Source of the DNA: Candidatus Aristotella avistercoris
GTDB taxonomy: Bacteria > Bacillota > Clostridia > Oscillospirales > Ruminococcaceae
Reading direction: 5' to 3'
NCBI GenBank assembly: GCA_904397835.1
Contig: CAJFOV010000010.1
Coordinates: forward strand, 62,001 to 126,000
DNA: 64,000 nt
Shown here one piece after another: positions 18,961-26,732 of the stretch. A program made the translations under genes and the position numbers. The notes below the pieces were generated by a model that saw only the letters and a list, made by a program, of their open reading frames with translations, was not told the origin of the DNA and made no database searches. The first letter of the stretch is position 1. Each line of letters opens with the position of its first letter.

Positions 18961-19112
18961 AATCAATCCACTGGAAAACCATTGTGCTGGAGGGTGGGGG
19001 AGCTTTTGCAGGAGTTGGGCCCAAATCTTGCAGGAAAAGAGCTGTACATGTGAAGGAATTCCTGCAAAGCAGGATTTTCTGCAAAAAAAGGCCCCTTTTT
19101 CCCCTGGAAAAC

Positions 19113-19142
19113 TTGACAGTGGCCACTTTTGTAAGATATACT
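19113..19142 (+). promoter_or_regulatory. Promoter for the rpmH-rnpA-yidC operon
   Basis: TTGACA (19113-19118) and TATACT (19137-19142) with an 18-base spacer, about 40 bases before rpmH. Confidence 0.8.
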
Positions 19143-19182
19143 ATTACCTTGCAAGGTTTCGCCTTGAAAGGAGGGAATCAGA

Positions 19183-19317
19183 ATGCTTCGGACCTATCAG
19201 CCCAAGAAATTGCAGCGCAAAAAGGAGCACGGCTTCCGCAAGAGAATGGCCACGGCCAACGGCCGCAAGGTGCTCGCCCGCAGAAGAGCAAAGGGGAGAG
19301 CTCGCTTAACCCACTAA
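19183..19317 (+). CDS. rpmH: 50S ribosomal protein L34
   Basis: 44 aa, [20 protein letters not shown] then [19 protein letters not shown], the standard L34 sequence. GAAAGGAGGG ribosome site before the ATG at 19183. First gene of the plus-strand arm from the origin, in the conserved rpmH-rnpA order. Confidence 0.97.
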   Translation: MLRTYQPKKLQRKKEHGFRKRMATANGRKVLARRRAKGRARLTH

Positions 19318-19505
19318 ACCCATGGCCACTGCAACGGTGGTCTTTCTTTTTAATGTAACCTTCGCCCTGGCACTGCCTGGGGGCCAGGGGCCCGCCAGGT
19401 GCGCTTGTCTGTGGTGGAAGGTCTATTTCCCGTTGCAGAGAAGAAGAGAGGGGTTTCCCCTTGGGGAAGCCCCCATGTGGTAGGGTAGAACTGGCAGGTG
19501 AAACG

Positions 19506-19868
19506 ATGCGCTACACGACCACGCTCAAACAAAATTGGGAGTTTCGCCGCACCTATGGCCGGCGCAAATTCCGCGCCCACCGGGATTTGGTGACCTATGT
19601 CAGGCCCAACGGCATGGAGCAGAACCGGATCGGCATCACGGTGACAAAAAAGTTGGGAAAAGCTGTTGTGCGAAACCGAGTCAAACGTATCATTCGGGCA
19701 GCTTACCGGGAACAGGAGCCCACGCTCAAACGCGGGTGGGACCTGGTGTTTGTGGCCCGGCAGCACACCCCCCAGTTGAAGACGCAGGATATCTCCCGCG
19801 TCATGAGGGACCAGCTGTGCAGCCTTGGTGTGACCAAGGCCAAAGAGAGAGGGCGGGAGAAACAGTGA
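19506..19868 (+). CDS. rnpA: Ribonuclease P protein component
   Basis: 120 aa basic protein that assists the RNase P RNA in trimming tRNA 5' ends. Shows the RNR signature [18 protein letters not shown] and the opening [14 protein letters not shown]. The ATG at 19506 follows AGGTGA by 6 bases. The stop codon overlaps the yidD start by 4 bases. Confidence 0.95.
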   Translation: MRYTTTLKQNWEFRRTYGRRKFRAHRDLVTYVRPNGMEQNRIGITVTKKLGKAVVRNRVKRIIRAAYREQEPTLKRGWDLVFVARQHTPQLKTQDISRVMRDQLCSLGVTKAKERGREKQ

Positions 19869-20131
19869 CCTGGCTGCTGACAAAGTTGATCCGCTTTTAT
19901 CAGCGGTTCCTCTCCCCCTTAAAACCGCCCAGCTGCCGGTTTTACCCCTCCTGCTCCGCCTATGCCCTACAGGCCATCCAACGCTTTGGCCCCCTGAAAG
20001 GGGGATATCTGGCAATCGGCAGATTGCTGCGCTGTAACCCATTTAATAATGGGGGCGTCGACTATGTGCCGGAGACCTGGGAGGAGCGCAAGAACCGCAA
20101 AAAACACAACCAACACCGGGTGGAACCGTAG
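19865..20131 (+). CDS. yidD: Membrane protein insertion efficiency factor YidD
   Basis: 88 aa. GTG start inside the end of rnpA (GTGA overlap). Hallmark motif RFYQRFLSP and [22 protein letters not shown], then [17 protein letters not shown]. Assists YidC/Sec insertion at the inner face of the membrane. Short charged tail ([13 protein letters not shown]). Confidence 0.93.
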   Translation: MTWLLTKLIRFYQRFLSPLKPPSCRFYPSCSAYALQAIQRFGPLKGGYLAIGRLLRCNPFNNGGVDYVPETWEERKNRKKHNQHRVEP

Positions 20132-20280
20132 CCGCTGCCCTGCTGCCGCCTCAACACCTACTTCTATGGCAGTTCAGGGCCAGGGAAAAACCCGGGCAGA
20201 ACGTCCCCTGTCGTGCGCCGGCCCTTGGGGCCGTGTTTTGAAGATTCTAGCCCATATGGGCAATGGAAGGATTTACGCCT

Positions 20281-21360
20281 ATGCAGTTTATTATCTCCCT
20301 CTTCGGCATTCCCTTGGGCTATGTCATGTGGGCGCTGTACCAGCTGGTCCACAACTATGGCCTGGCTCTGCTCCTCTTTACAGTGATTGCAAAGCTGCTG
20401 ATGCTGCCTTTGAGCATCAGACAGCAGAAGGGCCTGGTCAAAAATGCCATCATGAAGCCCAAACTGGATGAGATCCAGAAAAAGTATGCCAAAAACCCCC
20501 AGAAGGCCCAGGAAGAGACCATGAAGCTCTATGAGCAGGAGCACTTCAACCCCATGAGCTCCTGCCTGCCCCTTCTGATCCAGTTCCCCATTCTCTTTGG
20601 TCTGATCGATGTGATCTACAAACCCCTGCAGCACATCCTGCACCTGAGCACCGATGTGATCAACCAGGCCGTATCTCTCATGGGGGATATGACGACCCGC
20701 TCCGCCTCTGCGGTGCAGATCAGCGTCGTCCAGGCGGTGAACCAGGATCCTGAGCGGTTTGCTTCCCTGGGTACGGATGTGATCTCCCAGATCCAGTCCC
20801 TAAACATGAATTTCTTTGGCCTGAATCTGGGCGCCACCCCGGAGCTTGCCCTGAATGTGATTGTGCTGATTCCCATTCTCTCCGGTTTGACCTCTCTGCT
20901 GGTGTCCCTGTACTCCATGAAGCAGAACGGCACCCTCACAGAGGGGGGCCCCGGCATGGGAATGACCAAGGGCATGATGCTCATTATGCCCCTGTTCTCC
21001 GTCTGGTTCGCCTTCCAGGTGCCTGTGGGCGTGGGTCTGTACTGGATTTTTAACAACCTGCTCTCTGCCGTTCAGACAGGGATCCTCTACAAGGTCTACA
21101 ACCCCAAGGAGATGGCCGCCAAGGCGGAGGCGGAGGCCGCTGCCCGCAAGGAGCGGGAGCGCCAGGAGAAGATTGAGGCCAAAAAGCGTCTGAAAGAGGA
21201 GCTCAAGGCCAAAAAGAACCGGGAGATCTCCGACGAGGAGCTGGAGAAGGCTATGTCGGAAAAAGAGAAAAACCGGGCAAAACTTGCTGCGGCCCGCAAG
21301 CGGGACGCCCTCAAGTACGGGGAAGAGTACGTTGAGGTGACAGACAAAGATTTGGAATAG
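20281..21360 (+). CDS. yidC: YidC/Oxa1-family membrane protein insertase
   Basis: 359 aa. Five predicted membrane helices, the hydrophilic-groove arginine in LMLPLSIRQQKG, the MKLYEQEHFNP loop, PVGVGLYWIFNNLLS near the last helix and a highly charged Lys/Glu C-terminal tail of about 85 residues. There is no lipoprotein signal at this start. ATG 20281 is chosen because AAGGA lies 9 bases upstream; an in-frame ATG at 20263 would add six residues. An extra helix-loop insert between TM2 and TM3 includes QAVNQDPERF. Confidence 0.94.
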   Translation: MQFIISLFGIPLGYVMWALYQLVHNYGLALLLFTVIAKLLMLPLSIRQQKGLVKNAIMKPKLDEIQKKYAKNPQKAQEETMKLYEQEHFNPMSSCLPLLIQFPILFGLIDVIYKPLQHILHLSTDVINQAVSLMGDMTTRSASAVQISVVQAVNQDPERFASLGTDVISQIQSLNMNFFGLNLGATPELALNVIVLIPILSGLTSLLVSLYSMKQNGTLTEGGPGMGMTKGMMLIMPLFSVWFAFQVPVGVGLYWIFNNLLSAVQTGILYKVYNPKEMAAKAEAEAAARKERERQEKIEAKKRLKEELKAKKNREISDEELEKAMSEKEKNRAKLAAARKRDALKYGEEYVEVTDKDLE

Positions 21361-21397
21361 CCGAACCGGCATCCGCACGCGCTGAGGAGGTGCGATT

Positions 21398-22441
21398 TTG
21401 TTAAAAGAAGTGACAGCCACAGGCCGTACCGTGGACGAGGCCATTGACGAGGGCTGTAAGGAGCTCGGCATCGACCGTGCCGACGCGAAATTTGAGATTT
21501 TGACCCTGCCCAAAAAGGGCTTTTTGGGCCTGAAGGTGATCCCCGCCAAGGTCCGGGTCTACCAGGAGATGTCCAAGGCGGATCTGGCCGTACAATATAT
21601 CACCAGCATCCTGCGGGAGATGGGGGTCTCCGACTTTAAGACCAGCGTGAAGGTGGAGGATGACACCGCCTACATCACCCTGACCGGGGACAACATGGGC
21701 ATTATCATCGGCCGCCGGGGGGAGACCCTGGACGCCATCCAGCACCTGGCCAGCCTTGCCGCCAACCGGGGCGGCGGGGACTACCTGCGCATCACCATTG
21801 ACAGCGGCAACTACCGGGAGAACCGGGAGAAGACCCTCCAGGCCCTGGCCCGCCGCCGGGCCCTGGCTGCGGTGAAGACCGGCCGCTCCGTGACGTTGGA
21901 GCCCATGAACCCCTATGAGCGGCGGATCATCCATGCCGCCGTGGCCAAAGTGGAGGGCGCCACCTCCACCTCCGTTGGGGAGGAGCCCAACCGCCGGGTG
22001 GTGATCTCCTCCACGGTGAAAAAGCCTGCGGCGCCCCGGGGCGGCAAGGGACCCAAGGATGGGGACCGCCGCCGTGGCGGAAATGGCAACAAGGGCGGCA
22101 AAGCAGGCGGCGGCAGCCGCGGTGGCCGGGACAACAACCGCTCCCGCAAGCCCCGCCGGGAGGAGCCCCAGCAGGAGTTGAGCCCCCTGCCCATTGTGGA
22201 TGCCCCCAGCGCTGAGGTGCCGGAGCCCACTGTGATCTTTGATGAGAACAGCACCCGCATCCCCGTGCAGCCCCACAGCCAGGAGGAGGCGCCTCGCCGG
22301 GAGGAGCAACCCCGCCGGGAAAGACCCCGCCGGGAGCAGCCCCGCAGAGAGGAACCCAAGGTGGAGGAGTCCAAGAAACTGGAGGAGGAGTTCCTGTTCC
22401 AGGAGGACGACAGCCCCCTCTACTCCAAGATTGAGCTGTAA
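21398..22441 (+). CDS. khpB: RNA-binding protein KhpB/Jag
   Basis: 347 aa, TTG start with GAGGAGG 7 bases upstream. Jag-N domain (residues 1-50, KEVTATGRTVDEAIDEG), KH domain with GIIIGRRGETLDAIQ, R3H domain with LEPMNPYERRIIHAAV. The last 140 residues are a low-complexity tail, first Gly/Arg/Asn-rich, then repeats of the RREEQPRRE type rich in Arg, Glu and Pro. The tail is much longer than in B. subtilis Jag and probably disordered. Ends at a strong terminator. Confidence 0.93.
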   Translation: MLKEVTATGRTVDEAIDEGCKELGIDRADAKFEILTLPKKGFLGLKVIPAKVRVYQEMSKADLAVQYITSILREMGVSDFKTSVKVEDDTAYITLTGDNMGIIIGRRGETLDAIQHLASLAANRGGGDYLRITIDSGNYRENREKTLQALARRRALAAVKTGRSVTLEPMNPYERRIIHAAVAKVEGATSTSVGEEPNRRVVISSTVKKPAAPRGGKGPKDGDRRRGGNGNKGGKAGGGSRGGRDNNRSRKPRREEPQQELSPLPIVDAPSAEVPEPTVIFDENSTRIPVQPHSQEEAPRREEQPRRERPRREQPRREEPKVEESKKLEEEFLFQEDDSPLYSKIEL

Positions 22442-22453
22442 TTCCCATAGGAT

Positions 22454-22488
22454 AAAACAGACAGGCCACCGGCCTGTCTGTTTTTTTG
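22454..22488 (+). terminator. Intrinsic terminator after khpB
   Basis: Perfect 14-bp stem AAAACAGACAGGCC / GGCCTGTCTGTTTT with a 3-base loop, ending in a run of seven T. Confidence 0.95.
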
Positions 22489-22766
22489 TGAGATCCAAAG
22501 GTTGGGCTGTGGGAGAAAATCCAGATTCCATGGTCCTGTGTGATGGGCTGCCGGAGGGGGATGGATCCCCAGCCCCTCTGAAAGGAAAAAACGATCCAAA
22601 GATCTACCACTCCACTGCTGCCCTGACCCTTCTGTCTGGCTCCAGTGAAACATGTTGGATGACAATCATAGGCGCGAGAGCACCGGCAGAGGGATCCTTG
22701 CCGGTTTGTCCCACGACGGCTTGTCATCTCCAGAGATCCTCCGGTGGACGGCTCTGGCAGAGGGGG
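22489..22766. other. Intergenic, nothing recognised
   Basis: Between the khpB terminator and the convergent end of the ribokinase-like gene. Reading frames here lack ribosome sites and family resemblance. A small hairpin ACCGGCA/TGCCGGT lies near 22680-22702 and might end the minus-strand kinase transcript. Confidence 0.4.
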
Positions 22767-23675
22767 TCACAGGGATGTCCCCTGACGGGAGAGAGCCCTC
22801 AAGACCTCCTCCAGAACCGGGATGGAGGGGGCCGCCCCCGGGCGGGAGATGGCGATGCTGGCGGCCATGCTGGCCAGGGCCAGGCCATCTGCAACAGGCC
22901 TGCCCTGAAGGGATGCAGCCAAAAAGTAGCCGCAGAAGGTGTCCCCGGCGCCGGTGGTGTCCACCGCCTGGGTGGGGTAGGCGGCATGACAGAGGGTTTG
23001 CCGGGCATCCCGGTAGAGGACCCCCTGGCTCCCAAGGGTCAGAACAAGGGACGCCCCAGGATAGGTCTGGCGGAGATGGTCCAGCAGCGCCTGAGGGGAG
23101 CCCTCCCGGCCCGCCAGGCGGGCGGCCTCTCCTCGGTTTAGGAGAAAGAGATCCACCAGATCCAGCGGATAGGTCTGAAGATCCTGCGGCATGGGGGAGG
23201 GGTTGAAGGCCACCTGAAGCCCCCTGCTGTGGGCCAGCTGGATGAGCTGGGGCACCAGGTTGATCTCATTCTGCACCAACACCCAGTCCCCCGGGCTGGC
23301 CGCCTCCAGGGCCTGTTCCATCTCCTGGAGGGTGAAGCACCCATTGGCCCCCTGGAGCACCAGAATGGCATTCTCCCCCTGGGGGGTCACCTGGATGACC
23401 GTGTGGCCGGTGGGCGCTTGGGTCTGGAGCAGCAGGCGGGTGTCCACCTTCGATTCCTCCAGCAGGGCCCGGAGAAAGCCGCCGTCCGGTCCAATGCGGC
23501 CCACATGGAGCACCTGGGCCCCTGCCCGGGCGGCGGCCAGAGATTGGTTGAGCCCCTTGCCGCCGGCGAAGCGCTGGCGGTCCTCGGCGGAGAGGGTCTC
23601 TCCCGGACCTACAAAGTGGGGGACCCTGTAGACCCAATCGATATTCAGCGAACCAAAGTTGATGATTTTTCCCAT
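22767..23675 (-). CDS. PfkB-family carbohydrate kinase, ribokinase-like
   Basis: 302 aa. N-terminal signature FAGGKGLNQSLAAARAG (sugar-binding GGKG-x-NQ), middle NPSPMPQDL, and C-terminal catalytic motif AVDTTGAGDTFCGYF with the base Asp in GAGD. It phosphorylates a sugar or nucleoside with ATP; ribose is most likely from the GGKGLNQ motif but is not certain. No transporter or regulator for ribose is adjacent. Faces against the replication direction in the khpB-mnmE insert. Confidence 0.85.
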   Translation of the reverse strand: MGKIINFGSLNIDWVYRVPHFVGPGETLSAEDRQRFAGGKGLNQSLAAARAGAQVLHVGRIGPDGGFLRALLEESKVDTRLLLQTQAPTGHTVIQVTPQGENAILVLQGANGCFTLQEMEQALEAASPGDWVLVQNEINLVPQLIQLAHSRGLQVAFNPSPMPQDLQTYPLDLVDLFLLNRGEAARLAGREGSPQALLDHLRQTYPGASLVLTLGSQGVLYRDARQTLCHAAYPTQAVDTTGAGDTFCGYFLAASLQGRPVADGLALASMAASIAISRPGAAPSIPVLEEVLRALSRQGTSL

Positions 23676-23965
23676 GGAGCATGCCTCCTCTGTCCCATTT
23701 GGCTGGACCGCTGCACCAAGAACGCCGCAGGCGCCAACCCTGTTACCTCGATTTTACAGGAGCAGGGGGGAAAAGGCAACCACCCCAAAAAATTGCTGCC
23801 GTGGGAGGAAAGTTGTTCTACGGCCTCTCTCGGCGGGATCGGCATATTCCGGCATATGGGGGACAGAATAGAGGTATTGCCCTGGCAGACCCGCCAAGGA
23901 TGGGGGCGATCTGTCCCTTCAGGCGGGGGAGAAGGAAATTTTCTGTCAAAATCGCAAAAAAGGAG

Positions 23966-23994
23966 TTGACAGATATTTTTTCTTAAGGTATAAT
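23966..23994 (+). promoter_or_regulatory. Consensus promoter for the tRNA pair
   Basis: Perfect TTGACA (23966-23971), 17-base spacer and perfect TATAAT (23989-23994), 41 bases before tRNA-Met. Confidence 0.93.
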
Positions 23995-24035
23995 AAATCC
24001 TGCTTGGTAAAACAACCAGGGGCCAAGCGAAGCGT

Positions 24036-24112
24036 GGCGGTATAGCTCAGTTGGCTAGAGCATTCGGTTCATACCCGAAGTGTCGTTGGTTCAAATCCAA
24101 TTACCGCTACCA
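24036..24112 (+). tRNA. tRNA-Met (CAT), elongator type
   Basis: 77 nt cloverleaf with encoded CCA. Acceptor GGCGGTA pairs with TACCGCT (one G-U at the end), anticodon stem TTCGG/CCGAA, loop TTCATAC with anticodon CAT at 24070-24072, T arm GGTTCAAATCC. The paired first position argues against initiator tRNA. Confidence 0.95.
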
Positions 24113-24119
24113 TCTCCCT

Positions 24120-24194
24120 GGCCCGTTGGTCAAGCGGTTAAGACACCGCCCTTTCACGGCGGTATCACGGGTTCGATTCCCGTACGGGTCACCA
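24120..24194 (+). tRNA. tRNA-Glu (TTC)
   Basis: 75 nt with encoded CCA. Acceptor GGCCCGT/ACGGGTC, anticodon stem CCGCC/GGCGG around loop CTTTCAC with anticodon TTC, T arm GGGTTCGATTCCC. Seven bases after tRNA-Met, in one transcript. Confidence 0.96.
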
Positions 24195-24203
24195 TAGATT
24201 GTA

Positions 24204-24232
24204 CCATCTCCAATTTGGAGATGGCTTTTTTT
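24204..24232 (+). terminator. Terminator of the tRNA transcript
   Basis: CCATCTCCA / TGGAGATGG hairpin with a 3-base loop, then C and seven T, starting 10 bases after tRNA-Glu. Confidence 0.92.
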
Positions 24233-24594
24233 ATTTTCAAGAATATTTTAGAATTTTTGTACTTATGGTGTGGAACCCATGAAACCGGCTGCCAGGGACA
24301 GGGTGTAACTGGAAAAGAGCAAATTCCTTACAAGAGGTCCGCCTCCTGATGCCAAATAAGCCGCATCCTAGGCGCGCTTTTCTCCTGCCGCTGGCAGAGA
24401 ACAGGCTGGTACAGAAGGATGGGGTCCTGGCCCTCTCGCCGCCAAAGGAGCCGCCTCAGCTTACAGATGGGGTGGAAATTCTTTGGAGGATCCTGTATGA
24501 TGGAGAGGAAGGGAGATTTGTTCCCTCGGAGAAGCGCCGGGAGACTTGGGTGGGTGAACCGGCTGACGGTCCGCTCCATGAGAGGAGGGCTTTT
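24233..24594. other. Intergenic before DUF3795 gene, nothing recognised
   Basis: 362 bases. In-frame upstream codons exist in front of the DUF3795 gene but have no ribosome site and no family resemblance. No clear promoter seen. Confidence 0.4.
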
Positions 24595-25068
24595 ATGACA
24601 AATTCCATCTGTGGCGTCGATTGCGGCGCATGCCCCTTTCAGACAGGCTGCGGCGGGTGCGCCAATACCAATGGGCGCCCCTTTGGCGGGGACTGTGTGG
24701 TGGCCAACTGCTGCCACGGCAGAGGGCATGACCTGTGCGGCAGCTGCAAGGACCGGCCCTGTGGGCTAAGAGCACAGCTGGCGGCGGAGTTCAACGACTT
24801 AGGAATTGCGGATATGGAGCCGGTGACAGATTTGAACGCCCTGAAAGGTGCCTTTGTCAACCTGGCGTACACCCTGCCCAATGGACAGCAGACAAAGTTC
24901 CTGGAGGACACAAAGATCTATCTGGGCAACCAGCTCCCCAAGAGGAACAGCGACCGGTGTTACGGCCTGGCGGCGGATGAGACCTTCCTGCTGGTGTGCG
25001 AATACGGGGCAGGAGGCGCCGATCCGGCGCTTGTCCTCTACAAAAGGCGGAACAACCCCAACAAGTAG
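24595..25068 (+). CDS. DUF3795 cysteine-rich protein
   Basis: 157 aa. N-terminal cysteine-rich domain typical of DUF3795: SICGVDCGACPF, TGCGGCANTNG, CVVANCCHGRGHDLCGSC and KDRPCGLR, more than ten cysteines in the first 60 residues, likely binding zinc or an Fe-S cluster. The C-terminal half holds LPNGQQTKFLEDTKIYLG. The ATG at 24595 follows GAGAGGAGG by 7 bases. Function unknown. Confidence 0.8.
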   Translation: MTNSICGVDCGACPFQTGCGGCANTNGRPFGGDCVVANCCHGRGHDLCGSCKDRPCGLRAQLAAEFNDLGIADMEPVTDLNALKGAFVNLAYTLPNGQQTKFLEDTKIYLGNQLPKRNSDRCYGLAADETFLLVCEYGAGGADPALVLYKRRNNPNK

Positions 25069-25370
25069 GACAAGTGATCTCCCATAGGACTGTTTCTTTT
25101 AAGAGGTGTGTGTGTCAGTCACGCTACCTGGGAGGGTTTTCCAGCATACCGCCACTGGGTGCGCCGGGGATCTCCCGGCGCGGGCAGTGGGGAGGCCCCC
25201 CTTAGGACGAGCCTCCCGACAGAGTGGGAGCCTTGCCCAGCCCCAAGGAAAGTTGACAGATTTTTTGGATTCTTTTTGCCGGCCTGACACACTTTGCAGG
25301 AAAACGGTGGTATAATAGGGGAGAAATCATGCCAGTGCAGGGGGAACCCCCGCCGGAAAGGAGCCACACC
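25069..25370. other. GC-rich structured intergenic region
   Basis: Contains hairpins GCGCCGGG/CCCGGCGC near 25160-25181 and GGGAGGC/GCCTCCC near 25190-25216, then an extended -10 promoter for the next gene. No coding sequence supported. A TTGACA at 25253 is not correctly spaced from any -10. Confidence 0.45.
25308..25316 (+). promoter_or_regulatory. Extended -10 promoter element
   Basis: TGGTATAAT, a TG-n-TATAAT extended -10, about 55 bases before the FakA-like gene. A CTGACA 21 bases upstream is a poor -35. Confidence 0.6.
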
Positions 25371-25622
25371 ATGCTGGAATATAAATTTGACACCCAACTG
25401 CTCATCGAGGGGCAGGGGCTGGACGAGGACGCCATCCACGACCATATCATGCAGAACATCCCCGGGGATTGCCTGCTGGCCGTTGGGGACGCGGAGCTCA
25501 TCAAGATCCACTTCCACACCAATGTCCCCTGGAAGGTGCTGGAGTACTGCGCCACATTGGGGGATATTTACGACGTGGTGGTGGAGAACATGCAGCGCCA
25601 GGAGGACGGCCTGCAGGGCTAA
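25371..25622 (+). CDS. Stand-alone FakA/DAK-kinase-like accessory domain
   Basis: 83 aa, start ATG with AAAGGAG upstream. LEYKFDTQLLIEGQGLDEDAI, GDCLLAVGDAELIKIHFHTNVPWKVLEY and GDIYDVVVENMQRQ match the region following the DhaL-like kinase domain of FakA/YloV proteins (fatty acid kinase, where a KVHVHTDDPG segment is typical). Here it is encoded alone with no kinase domain beside it. It could act as a partner subunit or bind fatty-acid-carrier proteins; that is inference. Such proteins are often annotated as kinase to dihydroxyacetone kinase. Confidence 0.6.
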   Translation: MLEYKFDTQLLIEGQGLDEDAIHDHIMQNIPGDCLLAVGDAELIKIHFHTNVPWKVLEYCATLGDIYDVVVENMQRQEDGLQG

Positions 25623-25731
25623 CCACTCCGGAAATTGGGCTTGACCTGGAGCGCCAGGTTGTGGAAGAGCTTGTTTTTCTGCACCGGCCTGCAGCAGAGG
25701 AACAGTCAATACAAATTGCAATATTTTTATG

Positions 25732-25786
25732 ATAATATCCAAATGGGATCATATTTTTTGAAATAATATTCCTATTTGGATATTAT
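25732..25786. repeat. 17-bp AT-rich inverted repeat
   Basis: ATAATATCCAAATGGGA (25732-25748) and TCCTATTTGGATATTAT (25770-25786) match as inverse copies at 16 of 17 positions, spacer 21 bases. The AT content is far above its surroundings. Could be a regulator site or a remnant of a mobile element end. Confidence 0.65.
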
Positions 25787-25823
25787 ATTCTATTTTTATC
25801 TATTTGTAATAAATGAAAATGAT

Positions 25824-25890
25824 ACAGACCGTCAGATCAGTTGAGGGTACTCCATCCTGGGAGGGCCCCATCCCTCATCTGGCGGTCTGT
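25824..25890. repeat. Two-part inverted repeat upstream of GNAT gene
   Basis: ACAGACCGTCAGAT (25824-25837) and ATCTGGCGGTCTGT (25877-25890) pair at 13 of 14 positions; inside, TGAGGG pairs with CCCTCA. On the minus strand the hairpin is followed by a U-rich stretch. Forty-eight bases before the GNAT start. Confidence 0.55.
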
Positions 25891-25937
25891 GGAGATTCTA
25901 TGGGAGAGTGTTCCCAGGGAGAGGGAGGTCCAATTCG

Positions 25938-26411
25938 ATGGAACATTGGAAGATCTGCAATTTGGCGGACAGGCCGGCCTATGTGGAGGAGGTATCCCGG
26001 TGGTTCTGGGAGGAGTGGGACCGGCGGGACGGTATGACCCTGGAGGAGGTGACCTACCGTACCCGCCACGCCCTGGGACGGGATCAGGTGCCCCAGATGC
26101 TGGTGGCCGAAAGGGATGGCCAGCCGGTGGGGGCCGTCTCCCTGTGGCGGAGCGATCTGGGGACCCGCCAGGACCTGACCCCCTGGCTGGCCACCCTCTA
26201 TGTCCGGGCGGACTGCCGGGGACAGCACCTGGGCCAGGCTTTGCAGCAGGCCTGCATCCAGGCGGCAAGGGCCCTGGGTCAGTATGACTTTTTGTATCTG
26301 AAGACGGAACATGAAAACTACTATGAGCGCACCGGATGGGAGTTTGTGGAACAGGTCCCCACCGGGACAGGGGAGACCGTCCGGGTGTACCGGTACGATC
26401 TGCGGCGATGA
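25938..26411 (+). CDS. GNAT family N-acetyltransferase
   Basis: 157 aa. Acetyl-CoA-binding motif A in LYVRADCRGQHLGQALQQAC (about residues 88-107) and the usual NYYERTGWEFVE near the end. Substrate unknown. The ATG at 25938 has GGGAGG 10 bases upstream. Not in an operon: hairpin before, terminator after. Confidence 0.82.
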   Translation: MEHWKICNLADRPAYVEEVSRWFWEEWDRRDGMTLEEVTYRTRHALGRDQVPQMLVAERDGQPVGAVSLWRSDLGTRQDLTPWLATLYVRADCRGQHLGQALQQACIQAARALGQYDFLYLKTEHENYYERTGWEFVEQVPTGTGETVRVYRYDLRR

Positions 26412-26632
26412 TGCAGTAAATCGGCGCCCCAGCCGGTTCAAGGTTGGGGAACCTGCGGAGGTCTCTCCACTGGAAACCTACCTATGGGACGGCTGCTCCA
26501 CTCTCGCCATATGGGGGAAGATCATCCCTTTGGTGAACGCCCGGTCCGTGGGACGTGGCTCCTGCCTTCCATTCTGGAGGGGGATGTTTGCCTTGGAATG
26601 AAAACACAAATGAAAACGGAATCGTAAACAAA

Positions 26633-26670
26633 AGAGGGCCTCTGGTACCATGCTGTACCAGAGGCCCTCT
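26633..26670. terminator. Bidirectional terminator between GNAT and kptA
   Basis: Perfect 16-bp stem AGAGGGCCTCTGGTAC / GTACCAGAGGCCCTCT with a 6-base loop, in a 320-base convergent gap (26412-26732) otherwise empty. The plus side continues CTGTTCTGTT, the minus side TTTGTTTACG. Confidence 0.8.
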
Positions 26671-26732
26671 CTGTTCTGTTGTGCAAGGAGGGGATGGGTC
26701 AAAAATTCCAAATGGTATATTTTTTTATTTTT

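Noticed and set aside
25111..25160. Cobalamin-riboswitch-like pieces: AGTCACGCTACCTG resembling a B12 box, and GCCACTG
   Set aside because: In real cobalamin riboswitches GCCACTG precedes the B12 box; here the order is reversed and the other core elements are missing.
25253..25258. TTGACA as the -35 of the FakA-like gene promoter
   Set aside because: It lies 52 bases from the TATAAT at 25311, far too distant; only the extended -10 was kept.
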